DNA of 64,000 nucleotides from Phycisphaerae bacterium (GTDB taxonomy: Bacteria > Planctomycetota > Phycisphaerae > Sedimentisphaerales > Anaerobacaceae), in assembly GCA_030604525.1 (NCBI GenBank), contig JAUVVQ010000008.1, positions 1 through 64,000 of the forward strand, read 5' to 3'. Below, one piece after another: positions 1 to 10,823 of this stretch. The notes beneath the pieces were generated by a model. That model saw only the letters and a program-made list of their open reading frames with translations. It was not told the origin of the DNA and did not search any database. A program made the translations under genes and the position numbers. Within the stretch, counting starts at the first letter, position 1. Each line of letters starts with the position of its first letter.

Positions 1-65
1 AGACTCCGTTCTTCCTCTGAAAGCTGAACAATGTATTTTTTGACCATGATAAATCTCCATGATAA

Positions 66-461
66 TTTAACCATAGAGAATTATCGGCAATACCCACCCA
101 AATCTTTAACCGTGACAAAGCACTAGTCACTTACCCCCTCGACAAGGACACCCCTTGTGTCCTCAGTCATCCTTGGATCGATGTCCCCGCCGAAAGAAAG
201 ACGACCCTCGCACTAACCGTCGGCAACCACCCCGAGGGCGACTGGGACCTTATCGTGCGACGAGTCGAAAACAAACAGGAACTCTTTCGTAAAACGATCG
301 GCGAATCCACCACAACCGACGGTTGGGTAGACATAAACATCGACCTCTCCAAGTACGTCTATGAAAATGATGCGGGCATTCTGATCGAACTCTGCAACCA
401 GCCAACCGACTGGTCGTTCGAGGTCGGATACTGGGCCAAGATTGCCATCGAAACAGAGTAA
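66..461 (+). pseudogene. C-terminal fragment of a larger protein; beta-sandwich/carbohydrate-binding-like domain, no N-terminus
   Basis: Frame is open from 66 to the stop at 461 and reads ...ALVTYPLDKDTPCVLSHPWIDVPAERKTTLALTVGNHPEGDWDLIVRRVENKQELFRKTIGESTTTDGWVDINIDLSKYVYENDAGILIELCNQPTDWSFEVGYWAKIAIETE. It looks like coding sequence, but an in-frame stop lies at 63 and there is no start with an RBS. Confidence 0.4.
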
Positions 462-607
462 CACAACCTGAACGAGTCGGATGGCGACAGAAGGAAGAAG
501 AACACGGAGTAAAAATGAGTGCACGGAGGAGGTTTTTAGGTTAAATGCTTTTAAAACATAATTTCTCCGTATGACATCAATGAACTTACAAAAATTACCT
601 TAAACAA

Positions 608-1729
608 TCAAGAATTTTTCGGACTCGGCGGCGTTGTATCGGCCTCGCCTCCGCCTGCCTCGGTCGGGTCGAAATCAGTACTTGTTACCACCGGCCAGCC
701 CTGCGCATCAAAAGTCATCACCTTGGCAGCAAGGCTCTCAGCACCGCCACCATTCGGATGGAAGTGGAACGAGAAAACAAATTTGGTTCCACCACCAGTC
801 ACGGGGTATTCACATACCCCCGGATGGCCCGGAACCTGATAATGGCTGTTACCTATTATGCTGCCGGCGTCATCAAGCAGTAGCGTACCGCCGGAGCCGG
901 GACCGTGCTCAAGGTCCATCCGTTTGCCAGACTTATCAATGTAAGGCCCCGTCGGAGAGGTCGCCCGGCCCATGCGGATCTCGTAGCTGTTCCATATATC
1001 CGGGCTGTTCTCGCCCCAAGTGCAAAACAGATAGTAATATTGCGTTCCCTTGTGTTCATGTGGAAATAGGAATGGGCCTTCAATGGTTGGGTCATCTGCG
1101 TTTCTCCCGCCGTTAGCTATATTAGTCCATCGGCTGTCACCATCCGAGAACTGCTTCTGTAAGGGATTCTGCCTCAATAGCAGCGTATCAGGGTCAAGCT
1201 CAACAATCCAGATACTTCCGCAGCCATGCGCCAGCCAGAGCCTGCCCTGGAAATCCACCATAAGGCAAGTATCTATCAAAGAGACCGTTGCCGGCGGCGG
1301 GTTATTTTTGGAATTCACGAAGCAGATCTCTTCGCCGAGGTCGGTCCATGTATAACCCGGTGCTGTACCCATTGCCGTCATTATTCCGATAGCGCCGCCA
1401 CGGCAGGTATAGCTTTGCCTATATAGGCCGTTGACAATCGTTCCACCCGGCACGCCACCTGCATATAAGCCGCGATAAGAACTCCACCAGCTGTTATTGC
1501 TTATGTTTCTCTTCCCGGCATATTGCCAGGTCTGGCTTCCAGGTGCAATGTAGTAATTCCTACCAGCTCTGTCCATATCTGTACCCCAGCAGGAAAAGTA
1601 GCCGCTTGACGCATCGTAGTAAATCTCAGCCGTATCGGGAGATGCGGGTTCGTTAGTTAAAGTGCTGGCGACAGACGCACAGAAAGCAAACACCATCATT
1701 ACAGACACAACCATTAATTTCTTTTTCAT
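608..1729 (-). CDS. Secreted GH43-like glycosidase (five-bladed propeller type)
   Basis: Signal peptide MKKKLMVVSVMMVFAFCASVAS; GH43-style motifs EGPFLFPHEHKGTQYYYLFCTWG and YEIRMGRATSPTGPY. Confidence 0.6.
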   Translation of the reverse strand: MKKKLMVVSVMMVFAFCASVASTLTNEPASPDTAEIYYDASSGYFSCWGTDMDRAGRNYYIAPGSQTWQYAGKRNISNNSWWSSYRGLYAGGVPGGTIVNGLYRQSYTCRGGAIGIMTAMGTAPGYTWTDLGEEICFVNSKNNPPPATVSLIDTCLMVDFQGRLWLAHGCGSIWIVELDPDTLLLRQNPLQKQFSDGDSRWTNIANGGRNADDPTIEGPFLFPHEHKGTQYYYLFCTWGENSPDIWNSYEIRMGRATSPTGPYIDKSGKRMDLEHGPGSGGTLLLDDAGSIIGNSHYQVPGHPGVCEYPVTGGGTKFVFSFHFHPNGGGAESLAAKVMTFDAQGWPVVTSTDFDPTEAGGGEADTTPPSPKNS

Positions 1730-1751
1730 TACTCTCTCCTTAAACAGGAGT

Positions 1752-4700
1752 TTAATCTTTACAATTTTCAGGGAAGTCGTCTGTTAATCCGATTTTGCTC
1801 ATATCGATTTGTTTAAAGCCGAGTTCGAACATCGGCGACCCGTCTTTAAGACGGAAGTTTTCATTTTTCAAATCGACAAACATTGGGTCGGCTGAAATAC
1901 TGTGTCTGTCGGTTCCTTTCTGCTGCAATTGCTGAAGTAATTCTCTACCGGCATCCAGATTGCCCTTGCTGTAATAGAGGTTATAATCGCCTGGATACGG
2001 CTCCACTTCCCTACGGGTTGCAAAAAACTGGCTTCTTTGGTCACTAAAATAAAGCACGTTCCTCTGAATCCTGCCTGGCCGAGGCCCGCCCCTGTAATAC
2101 ACCATATACCTCTGCCAATCCGAATCCGTTTCTTTGCCGGTATCCACTACGATGTTGTTTTCAACATGATTGTTTCTATCGTTTAAGACAATCCCCTGAG
2201 GCGCACAGCGGTAGATAATGTTCTCAGTAATTAAAGTTCCCCTTCCATTGGCGTCGAGACGAATCACGGCATCCGGCCCATCATTAACAATATCATGAAT
2301 GTAATTACGCCGGATAACATTGCCTTCACCGTTGCCCGTTATATTGATAACAGCACCATCGTTTCCAATCTTGCACATTCGGTACGCTTCATTGTCCTCA
2401 ATGATGTTATTATAAACATGTAAAAATCCCACTGTATAATCCCAACCTCTTGGGTCGCCAATTTCCGCCCAACGAATCTGCTTCGAGCATTCTCTGTTGT
2501 TTTTGGGTATTCTCGATGTATCGAAAAAATGGGCACGAACACCTGCAACCAGAACAGCTTTTCGAGGACCATCGTGTATGAGATTGTTCGCTACCCGATT
2601 GTCCCTGCTCTGCCAGATAATAATACCATGACCGCTTTTGTAAATCTCGCCGCAATGATGGATATGATTATTTATAATCTCGTTATGGAAACTGACATCT
2701 TTTGTGCCCGGGCCATAGCCGCAGACAAAAATCCCTGCCTGGCCGAGGTAATCAAACAAAGAACGCTGCACCCTGTTATATTGACTGTAAAGGTCAAAGC
2801 GAAGACCGGTCCCGCCGGTATTGGTGAAACGACATCCATCAACGAGACAGTGCGCTGTGGAACGGAAACGCAGCAGGGCACTCGCCTTGTCATACATTTC
2901 CCAGTCATGCTGAATGCCCGCATCGTCCTTTGTCCACACGTCGCGGTCGCCGTGGGTAAAGGTTAATCCTCTGAAAGTCAGATACTGAACCGGCACATCA
3001 ACCGGTCCCGTCTTGTCCACATTGCCTTCTACACGAATAAGCTCCCTTAGCTTCGGTGCGACAATATTATCACTCGGTTTTTCATCTTGAGGCCACAGGT
3101 ATAGTTCACCTTGTTGGGTATTGAGAACCCATTCCCCCGGCTCATCGAGTGCCTCAAGGACATTTTCGACCCACGCAGATGGTGGTATGTCTTCTTCCCA
3201 TGGCCAGGGTTTTATCGGATAAGTGGCCGGGACACTTGTCCGTACCACCCTCGTCTTCTCATCAACCGATGCCAATCCCAGCATATTCATCGTATAACCG
3301 GCTGGGAATACCCTTATCCCAACATCCTCCAGGTTTTCCCAGTTTTTTAGAGCCCCCTCGGGGAAGCGAAATGTGCTTTTATCCTCGATACTCGCAAATA
3401 CTCCCCGCCACCACTCATCCGGTGGTTTGCCCTCCGGCACCCATCCTTTTCCTCTTGCCCGCGGCAGCATTTTATCACCATCGAACAAACAAAAGAACCG
3501 CCACCTGCCTCCTTTAGTTTCGGGCATGTCTGCAACCCAGATTTTGCCTCGGGCCGCTTCCGGCAGTGAATCAGGATAATTTGTAAGTTTTGTCCAGCCG
3601 GAGATTTTCCTGGCACTGCTGAAGATAGGTGTTTCGCCCTGGTAAGCGGTATAGATAATCCTCTGTTTTTTACTTCCGGAATCGTCCAGACCGAAGACAA
3701 CGGTTTTATGAATTATATAAGTGCCGCCTCGAATAAAGACTGTGATATCACCCTCATCTTTTTGTTTTTTAAACTCTCTGACAGCATCACGAGCTTTTCT
3801 CAATGTTGCAAAGGGCTCCTCGATAGTGCCTGGGTTATTGTTGTTACCATCCGGTGCGACGTAAAAACTCTGGCTGTAAAGCCGTGTCGTATTCGGCTTC
3901 GGCGGTGTAGTATCACCAAGTGTCTCCGGCGCTATCTTCATAAGGCCAAAGTTATTGGGTTGCATGTCACCGGCAGTATCGGAGTCGGTGAAAATTACAT
4001 AACCGCCGTCGCTTGTCAGATTGATGTACTCACCGGCATTATTACCGGCAGGGTCACCATAAAGACCTTCCCACAGCAGCTTCCCGTTACTATCTGTCTT
4101 TACAACATAAGATTTCCAGATATCCGATGGACCGGCAGGATGACCTGAAGCAGAATACGAATCTTCATCTCCTGTCCCACCAACCATAATATATCCGCCG
4201 TCGAACGTTGCCTTGACACCGTAACATTCGTCACGAATATGAATAGCGTCATACCCTCGGGGCTGACCAAAGGTTTTATCCCACTGGAGGTTTCCGTCAC
4301 TGTCAACCTTTACCAGCCAGAAGTCAAATATGTCGGTATTATCGCTGATTTTGCCAAATACTAGTTTATGTCCCGCCAAAATGTATCCACCATCTTCGGC
4401 CAGGTCAGAATCAAAGAGGTCTTCCTGTTCATTACCCCCATAATTCTTATGCCATTGTATATTTCCCGAATCATCTGTATTAATAAGACAGAAGTCTCTG
4501 CCTCGTTCTCGAGATACTCCGGAAATCGTATAACCACCGGCGACTTCATACACCCTCATACCATGAGAAGCAGCAGATAGAGTTTTCTCCCATTGTAAGT
4601 TCCCCTCTGCATCTGTCTTTAGTATGGAACCTTGTCCGTCATCTGATATAAACAGATAACCACTTCGCCCACTGCCAACGTATCCCGTGGCAACAAATCC

Positions 4701-7649
4701 TCCATCGCCGGTTTCAGCTACACCTCGGATTTCACCATTGCCGACAGAGGCGTAGGTCTTTTGCCATACTATCTTTCCTAAGCTATCAAGTTTTACCAAG
4801 CCCCTCTCCTGGTCGCCTGAAACAGATAATGCTCCTGCAACAATGAAACCACCTGATACTTCAGTTACGAAGGTAGCAAAATCAGGTTCTCCGCTAACAC
4901 CAATAATCTTCTGCCACCGCAAATCGCCTTCGGCATCTGTCTTCACAACGAGCATATCAGAAGAACCTCTTTTCCACTCTGATGTTTGCCCTGCCATAAT
5001 GTAACCGCCGTCGCTACTCTGAAGGCCGTAATGAACATGGTCGCCATTGTCGGTACCATGCCCTTTATGCCACTGCATTTCAGGCACCTGAGTATGCGCC
5101 TGTTCCCCACACTTCATCGAACTCTGTCTCGGCAATCTACCCTCACCACCTGCATCCGGCGCTATCTTCATAAGGCCAAAGTTATTGGGCTGAGGGCCGG
5201 GCGCAGAATCAGAATCTGTACAGACTATATACCCGCCATCGCTGGTCAGATTGATGTGCTCTGCTGCATTATTACCTTCACTGGTAGGCGGGTAAAGTCC
5301 CTGCCATTGGACATTTCCATCGGCGTCTGTTTTTACCAGGTATGCCTTCCATTCATCTGATGGGCCAGCAGGATGACCGGAAGCAGAATACGGATATTCG
5401 TCCCCGGAGCCGCCGGCTATAATATAACCGCCGTCGGGAGTCTGCTGAACACCGTATGCCTCGTCGTGAATGTATTTAGCATCATAGCCCCTGGGCTGGC
5501 CGAAGGTCCTGTGCCACTGCTCTTTTTTATCGCTGCCGACCTTTAACAGAAAAAAGTCCCAGTTGACAGTTCCGTAAAAAGGTGACCGTGAGTGCCCGCC
5601 AAAAATATAACCGCCGTCGGCAGTTACATCAAAATCAAAAACCTGGTCGTCGCCGTCGCCTCCGTAATAGCTATGATAAGTCTCGTCGCCGTCACTGTCT
5701 GTCAGCACAAGAACCACATCCTGCTGACTTTTACCGCCACTATGTATCCATTGATTACCACCGACTGCAAATCCTCCGGGCACTTCCTGAACCCTCATAC
5801 CATGCATCGTAGAGGGCAGGATTTTGTCCCATTGTAAGTTCCCGTTCGAATCGGTCTTCATAATCGAGCCATTTCCGGAATCACATATAAACAGATAACC
5901 AGGCTTCGAGCCGCCGACATAACCGGTAGCAACGATGGAACCATCACTGGTTTCATCAATGCCCCGAATAGCATCTGCTCCGTCTTTATGGTAGGTCTTT
6001 GGCCATCCCGACAAGATATTTCCTGAGGTTTTATTAAGTTTTACAATGCATCTTTCCTGGTCACCTGAGTCGGACAATGCTCCTGCAACAATGTAACCAT
6101 CAGCTACTTCAGCCGAAATATTTGCCCAGTCATATTGATTAGTTGTTCCAATGATTTTCTGCCACTGCTCGTCTCCATCAGCATCGGCCTTGATAATAAG
6201 CATATCACTGGCACGTCCGGTTTCTTCATCTGTCATTCCTACCATGAGATAGCCGCCATCGCTGGTCTGCATAACATATTGCGGTTTTTCTCCAGTGTCG
6301 GTTCCCATACCATAATGCCACTGCATTTCAGGCGCCTGAGCAGGCGGCTCTTTCCCGGACTTTGTCGGACTCGGTCTCGGTGGGGTAGTGCCACCACAAG
6401 CATCCGGCGATATCTTCATAAGACCAAAATTATTGGAGCCCATGGAACCTGCGGAATCAGAGTCGGTGAAAATTATATAGCCGCCGTCGCTCGTCAGATT
6501 AACATACTCCGCTGCATTATCACCTATATCACCCTCGACCGGATAAACCCCTTGCCATTGCACATTTCCATCGCCGTCGGTTTTTACGAGGTATGCCTTC
6601 CATTCATCTGATGAGCCGGAAGGATGACCTGACTCAGAATACGGATATTCGTCTCCGGAGCCGCCCGCGATAATGAAGCCGCCGTCGGGCGTCTGCTGAA
6701 GCCCGTATGACTCATCGTGAATGTATTTGGCATCATAATCCCTGGGCTGACCGAAGGTCCGGTGCCACTGTTCTTTTTTATCACTGCCGACCTTCAACAA
6801 AAAAAAATCCCAGTTGACTGTTCCGTAAGAAGGTGACCGTGAGTGCCCGCCAAAGATATAACCGCCGTCAGTCGTTACAGCAAAATCAAAAACCTGGTCG
6901 TCGCCGTCGCCTCCGTAATAGTTGTGATAAATCTCGTTGCCGTCACTATCGGTCAGCACAAGAACCACATCCTGGTGGGCTTTTTCCTCTGAACGTATCC
7001 ATTGATTACCGCCGATTGCAAACCCTCCGCCCGCTTCTTGAACCCGCATACCATGCGTCGTAGAGCTAAGCGTCTTACTCCACAGCAGCTTTCCATTTGC
7101 ATCGGTCTTCAGGATGGAGCCATGTCCATCTTCTGATATAAACTTATATCCTTTTTCACCGCTGCCGATGTATCCGACGGCAATGATTCCGCTATCTTTT
7201 GTAATATCAATACCCCGAATAGAGCCATTTCCTTCAGAGGAATAAGTCCTTTTCCAAATGATATCCCCTTTGGCATCAAATTTTATCAGAGCTCTTTCCT
7301 GGTTATCTAAGATATCCAATGCTCCTGCAACAATAAAGCCGTCCGAAGCTTCAGTTACAAAAGTGGCATAGTCAGCTTTGCCTTTTGAACCAATAACCTT
7401 CTGCCACTGCAGGTCGCCTTCGGCGTCTGTTTTTACAACGAGCATATCAGAAAAACCTCTTCTCCCTTCCGATGTTTGTCCTGTCATAATGTAACCGCCG
7501 TCGCTGGTTTGCAAGCCGTAATGAACATGGTCTCCACTGTCTGTACCATGTCCTTTATGCCACTGCATTTCAGGCGCCTCGGCAGCATATACAACCGTTC
7601 CTGAAAGTATAAAAAGAACTACAACCAATAAAACTAATCGCTTAAACAT
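1752..7649 (-). CDS. Giant secreted protein: three ~415-aa propeller-like repeat domains plus C-terminal right-handed beta-helix (pectate-lyase-like)
   Basis: 1965 aa, signal peptide; three copies starting (A/V)PEMQWH(K/Y)G; repeated DGGYI.(A)GG motifs; C-terminal FYVAPDGNNNNPGTIEEPFATLRKARDAVRE...IFIRGGTY-type start followed by HNEIINNHIHH/NNLIHD parallel-beta-helix repeats. Confidence 0.8.
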   Translation of the reverse strand: MFKRLVLLVVVLFILSGTVVYAAEAPEMQWHKGHGTDSGDHVHYGLQTSDGGYIMTGQTSEGRRGFSDMLVVKTDAEGDLQWQKVIGSKGKADYATFVTEASDGFIVAGALDILDNQERALIKFDAKGDIIWKRTYSSEGNGSIRGIDITKDSGIIAVGYIGSGEKGYKFISEDGHGSILKTDANGKLLWSKTLSSTTHGMRVQEAGGGFAIGGNQWIRSEEKAHQDVVLVLTDSDGNEIYHNYYGGDGDDQVFDFAVTTDGGYIFGGHSRSPSYGTVNWDFFLLKVGSDKKEQWHRTFGQPRDYDAKYIHDESYGLQQTPDGGFIIAGGSGDEYPYSESGHPSGSSDEWKAYLVKTDGDGNVQWQGVYPVEGDIGDNAAEYVNLTSDGGYIIFTDSDSAGSMGSNNFGLMKISPDACGGTTPPRPSPTKSGKEPPAQAPEMQWHYGMGTDTGEKPQYVMQTSDGGYLMVGMTDEETGRASDMLIIKADADGDEQWQKIIGTTNQYDWANISAEVADGYIVAGALSDSGDQERCIVKLNKTSGNILSGWPKTYHKDGADAIRGIDETSDGSIVATGYVGGSKPGYLFICDSGNGSIMKTDSNGNLQWDKILPSTMHGMRVQEVPGGFAVGGNQWIHSGGKSQQDVVLVLTDSDGDETYHSYYGGDGDDQVFDFDVTADGGYIFGGHSRSPFYGTVNWDFFLLKVGSDKKEQWHRTFGQPRGYDAKYIHDEAYGVQQTPDGGYIIAGGSGDEYPYSASGHPAGPSDEWKAYLVKTDADGNVQWQGLYPPTSEGNNAAEHINLTSDGGYIVCTDSDSAPGPQPNNFGLMKIAPDAGGEGRLPRQSSMKCGEQAHTQVPEMQWHKGHGTDNGDHVHYGLQSSDGGYIMAGQTSEWKRGSSDMLVVKTDAEGDLRWQKIIGVSGEPDFATFVTEVSGGFIVAGALSVSGDQERGLVKLDSLGKIVWQKTYASVGNGEIRGVAETGDGGFVATGYVGSGRSGYLFISDDGQGSILKTDAEGNLQWEKTLSAASHGMRVYEVAGGYTISGVSRERGRDFCLINTDDSGNIQWHKNYGGNEQEDLFDSDLAEDGGYILAGHKLVFGKISDNTDIFDFWLVKVDSDGNLQWDKTFGQPRGYDAIHIRDECYGVKATFDGGYIMVGGTGDEDSYSASGHPAGPSDIWKSYVVKTDSNGKLLWEGLYGDPAGNNAGEYINLTSDGGYVIFTDSDTAGDMQPNNFGLMKIAPETLGDTTPPKPNTTRLYSQSFYVAPDGNNNNPGTIEEPFATLRKARDAVREFKKQKDEGDITVFIRGGTYIIHKTVVFGLDDSGSKKQRIIYTAYQGETPIFSSARKISGWTKLTNYPDSLPEAARGKIWVADMPETKGGRWRFFCLFDGDKMLPRARGKGWVPEGKPPDEWWRGVFASIEDKSTFRFPEGALKNWENLEDVGIRVFPAGYTMNMLGLASVDEKTRVVRTSVPATYPIKPWPWEEDIPPSAWVENVLEALDEPGEWVLNTQQGELYLWPQDEKPSDNIVAPKLRELIRVEGNVDKTGPVDVPVQYLTFRGLTFTHGDRDVWTKDDAGIQHDWEMYDKASALLRFRSTAHCLVDGCRFTNTGGTGLRFDLYSQYNRVQRSLFDYLGQAGIFVCGYGPGTKDVSFHNEIINNHIHHCGEIYKSGHGIIIWQSRDNRVANNLIHDGPRKAVLVAGVRAHFFDTSRIPKNNRECSKQIRWAEIGDPRGWDYTVGFLHVYNNIIEDNEAYRMCKIGNDGAVINITGNGEGNVIRRNYIHDIVNDGPDAVIRLDANGRGTLITENIIYRCAPQGIVLNDRNNHVENNIVVDTGKETDSDWQRYMVYYRGGPRPGRIQRNVLYFSDQRSQFFATRREVEPYPGDYNLYYSKGNLDAGRELLQQLQQKGTDRHSISADPMFVDLKNENFRLKDGSPMFELGFKQIDMSKIGLTDDFPENCKD
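3920..7580 (-). repeat. Three in-frame tandem copies of a ~1.24-kb coding unit inside the giant gene
   Basis: The string cactgcatttcaggc recurs at 7561, 6319 and 5071 (spacing 1242 and 1248 bp, both multiples of 3), with long near-identical stretches between copies. Confidence 0.85.
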
Positions 7650-7783
7650 AATAAGTCCTCCGAGTTTTTATTTGTTTTTGGTATCAATTGTTACAAAAGA
7701 AGCATTTTATCTTAACCGGCACGCTTAGGTGACCCTATTCGAAGGTAAGAGCCAACTTTAATTTTAAAACGGTTTACAAAAAT

Positions 7784-9346
7784 TTATTTTCTTTTGATTT
7801 TGAAAGCGTATGCGTATTTGCAGGGTCTTTTATCGGGAGTTTTTATGTGCAGTCCATCTTTGCTAAAGTGCCAATCGAGCTTTTTGTCAACGCCGAGCAT
7901 TGTTATGCTTTCAATGTCATCTTCCGTCCAGTAGATTGACAGTTCCTCTTCCAACCTTCTTAACGAATGAATGGTCACTTCATCCCCGGGCCAGTCGAGG
8001 CAGATAGCATAAAGGTTGTTGTCTTTAACGGTGAACCGGATATTTTCTCCTGTATACACTATAGCTCTACCTCTTCTTTCAGTGTATGCACCGGCAGCTT
8101 CCATTACGAGGGGGTCTTCGCCATAGATAAACCAGGGCATGGTGCCGTAAATTGCGTCACCGTTTACTTCGAGCCATTTACCGATTTCGAGCAGTCTTTC
8201 TTTTGCTTCTTCAGGGATGGTTCCATCAGCTTTTGGTCCGACGTTCAGCAGGAGTAATCCGTTTTTGCTGACACGGTCTATGAGGTTATCAATGAGTCGG
8301 TTGGCGGTTTTGTATGTCAGCCCCTGGACGTATGACCAGGCGCCCTGCTCATCTATGGAGGTATCTGTTATCCACATATGTCGCGTCAGGTTTGCCTCCG
8401 TCCCCAACTCCAGGTCATTGACCGCAACGCCTGCTGGAACATCCCATCCTTTAAACAACACCTCGACCTGCTTACCCCGGCGTGCTTCCTGGTTAAAGTA
8501 ATAAGTGAAAAACTGCAGGATAGAATTTTCTCCCATTCTGTCCAGTGAGCCGTCAAACCAGATGATGTCCGGCTGGTAATTATCGATAACTTCCTTCAGT
8601 TTTCCGAGCCATACTTCCTTGAATTCCTTTGACGGCTGCTGCTGCATAAATGCCAATTCGTCCGCCCCAATTTTATACCACTGAGGCCAGTTTTTGTCCT
8701 GGTCGTGAACTTGTCCGTAAAGACCCGAGTATTTGGGATTCGAGCAATCGAAGCTTTTTACCCAGTGTGGATAATAAGCCCAGTTCGTGGCATGGTGAAA
8801 TGTAGTTATGAACTTCATTCCTCTTTTTTTGATGGCTTTTTCGAGTTCACCCACCACATCCCGCTTGGGTCCCATTTTGGCCGCATTCCATTTGGAGTAC
8901 TTCGTATCCCACATTGCAAATCCGTCATGGTGCTCAGCGACAGGGCCTGCGAACTCTGCGCCTGCTTTCTTAAAAAGCTCCGCCCATTCATCAGCGTCGA
9001 ATTTTTCCGCCTTAAACATCGGAATAAAATCCTTGTATCCAAATTCGCTCGGTAAACCGTAGTGTTTAACGTGATAGTTGTATTGTTCTGTTCCCTTTTT
9101 GTACATATTGTGTGGATACCAGGAGCCGTTTCTTCCATAAGCGGGAACAGAATAGACCCCCCAGTGCGTATAGATTCCGAATTTTGCGTCCTTAAACCAT
9201 TCCGGGATTTGGTGTCTTCCGAGAGAATTCCATGTAGGTTGGTAATTTTTATCTTCAGAGCTATTTCCACAGTAGCTGTTTGGTGAACCGATTAAGACGA
9301 AGAACATTACAAAAGTGAGAGTTTTGAGTGAAATGTGAGTTTTCAT
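7784..9346 (-). CDS. GH29 alpha-L-fucosidase (secreted)
   Basis: WFKDAKFGIYTHWGVYSVPAYGRNGSWYPHNMY, EHHDGFAMWDTKYSKWNA, IIWFDGS, GLLLLNVGPKADGTIP; N-terminal signal peptide. Confidence 0.9.
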   Translation of the reverse strand: MKTHISLKTLTFVMFFVLIGSPNSYCGNSSEDKNYQPTWNSLGRHQIPEWFKDAKFGIYTHWGVYSVPAYGRNGSWYPHNMYKKGTEQYNYHVKHYGLPSEFGYKDFIPMFKAEKFDADEWAELFKKAGAEFAGPVAEHHDGFAMWDTKYSKWNAAKMGPKRDVVGELEKAIKKRGMKFITTFHHATNWAYYPHWVKSFDCSNPKYSGLYGQVHDQDKNWPQWYKIGADELAFMQQQPSKEFKEVWLGKLKEVIDNYQPDIIWFDGSLDRMGENSILQFFTYYFNQEARRGKQVEVLFKGWDVPAGVAVNDLELGTEANLTRHMWITDTSIDEQGAWSYVQGLTYKTANRLIDNLIDRVSKNGLLLLNVGPKADGTIPEEAKERLLEIGKWLEVNGDAIYGTMPWFIYGEDPLVMEAAGAYTERRGRAIVYTGENIRFTVKDNNLYAICLDWPGDEVTIHSLRRLEEELSIYWTEDDIESITMLGVDKKLDWHFSKDGLHIKTPDKRPCKYAYAFKIKRK

Positions 9347-9500
9347 ATTTTACCCTTCCGAAATTTGTTTGCTGATTTATTTATTCTGTCCCGGTAGTAT
9401 AATCACAAATTCCCGGTTCCTCAACTTTTATTTTGCGTTTACCCCCATAGCCCACTTAGTAAAAACCTTTTCTTCTTTTCTCCTCAGTAATGCAATTTAC

Positions 9501-10823
9501 TTAATACTGGGGTATTTGCGTTATTTGTTTTGTCAATTCCCCCAAAAGTGCGTGCATCGCGGAATCGCTACAACTGGCTTTATCAATTTTGCTACAGGCA
9601 TGCATAACCGTCGTATGGTCTCGGCCACCAAGATGCCCCCCAATTTCCTCAAGACTATGTTTCGTAAGATTCCGCGCCAGATACATACATATTTGTCGAG
9701 GTTCCGTAATACTCTGACTCCTCTTTTTGCTCTGTAAATCCGCAAGTCGAACGTTAAAGTGGCTTTTTACTACTTCAATAATATCTGTTATACTGATGGG
9801 TTTCCGGGTTAAATTTATCTGTCCTTCCAATGCTGCTCGAGCTGATTTGAGTGTTATCTCTTCGCCTGACGTCGTTGCTACCGCATATATCGTCGTCAAT
9901 GCCCCTTCGAGCTCCCGAATATTCGCCTGAACCTTACGGGCAACATATTCCGCTATCTCATCGGAAATCTGTAAACCTCTCAGGTGTGCTTTCTTTTGAA
10001 CTATGGCAACACGCGTCTCATAACCAGGTGGGTCTATCCTCGCTACCAGGCCCCAGTTAAATCGGCTGATAAGACGCTCTTCCAGTGAGGGAATCTCGCC
10101 AGGCGGATTATCTGCGCTTAATATTATCTGTTTACCGTTATGATAAAGGGCGTTAAATGTGTGAAAAAACTCCTCCTGACTCTGCTCCCGCTCCCTGAGA
10201 AACTGAACGTCATCGATTACAAGCATATCCACCGTTCTAAAACGATTTTGAAAACCTGACAAATCGCCCTCTTCTATCCCTCGAATAAACTGGTTAACAA
10301 AATCTTCACAATTTAAAAGCTGGGTTACAAAAACCGTATGCTTACTCCTGACCTCGCTGCAGACGGCATGCAGAAGATGAGTCTTACCCAAACCGGAACT
10401 GCCATACAAAAAAAGAGGATTGTAAGTTGTTCCGGGCGATTGACCGACAGCTACGCAGCTCGCCTGGGCCAAACGATTGCTCGGACCTACCACAAAATTA
10501 TCAAATGTGTAATCCGGATGAAGCTTTAATCCTCCTGCAACTGATACTGTATCTCTGTTCTGCCTGCCCTGTTGATGGTCAACTTTGAAATCAATCGTGA
10601 TTAGATGTCCGGTCCTCTGCTGGCCTGCACGAGTAAAACTGCTTTTACAGTGTTTGTCTAAATAATCTGCCGTAGAGTCATCAGGGCAGCTTATCTCAAG
10701 CAAGCCGCCATTCAAATGCAATACCCGTAACTTATCAAACCATTTCCGACTGTTAACGGGGTCAAGGACTTTCGCTCGCTCCAGTATATCTGAAAATATG
10801 CTTTCTATCCCTTCGGAAGCCAA
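9501..10823 (-). CDS. dnaA: Chromosomal replication initiator DnaA
   Basis: Walker A (YGSSGLGKTHLLHA), Walker B (MLVIDDVQFL), domain IV signature GGRDHTTVMHACSKI. The ORF is open to 10940; a TTG at 10823 with GAAGGAG 8 nt upstream is the likelier start. Confidence 0.9.
   Translation of the reverse strand: MASEGIESIFSDILERAKVLDPVNSRKWFDKLRVLHLNGGLLEISCPDDSTADYLDKHCKSSFTRAGQQRTGHLITIDFKVDHQQGRQNRDTVSVAGGLKLHPDYTFDNFVVGPSNRLAQASCVAVGQSPGTTYNPLFLYGSSGLGKTHLLHAVCSEVRSKHTVFVTQLLNCEDFVNQFIRGIEEGDLSGFQNRFRTVDMLVIDDVQFLREREQSQEEFFHTFNALYHNGKQIILSADNPPGEIPSLEERLISRFNWGLVARIDPPGYETRVAIVQKKAHLRGLQISDEIAEYVARKVQANIRELEGALTTIYAVATTSGEEITLKSARAALEGQINLTRKPISITDIIEVVKSHFNVRLADLQSKKRSQSITEPRQICMYLARNLTKHSLEEIGGHLGGRDHTTVMHACSKIDKASCSDSAMHALLGELTKQITQIPQY

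Noticed and set aside
3920-7580. CRISPR-like or VNTR array in the repeated region
   Set aside because: Repeats are ~1.24 kb in-frame coding domain duplications, not short repeat-spacer units.
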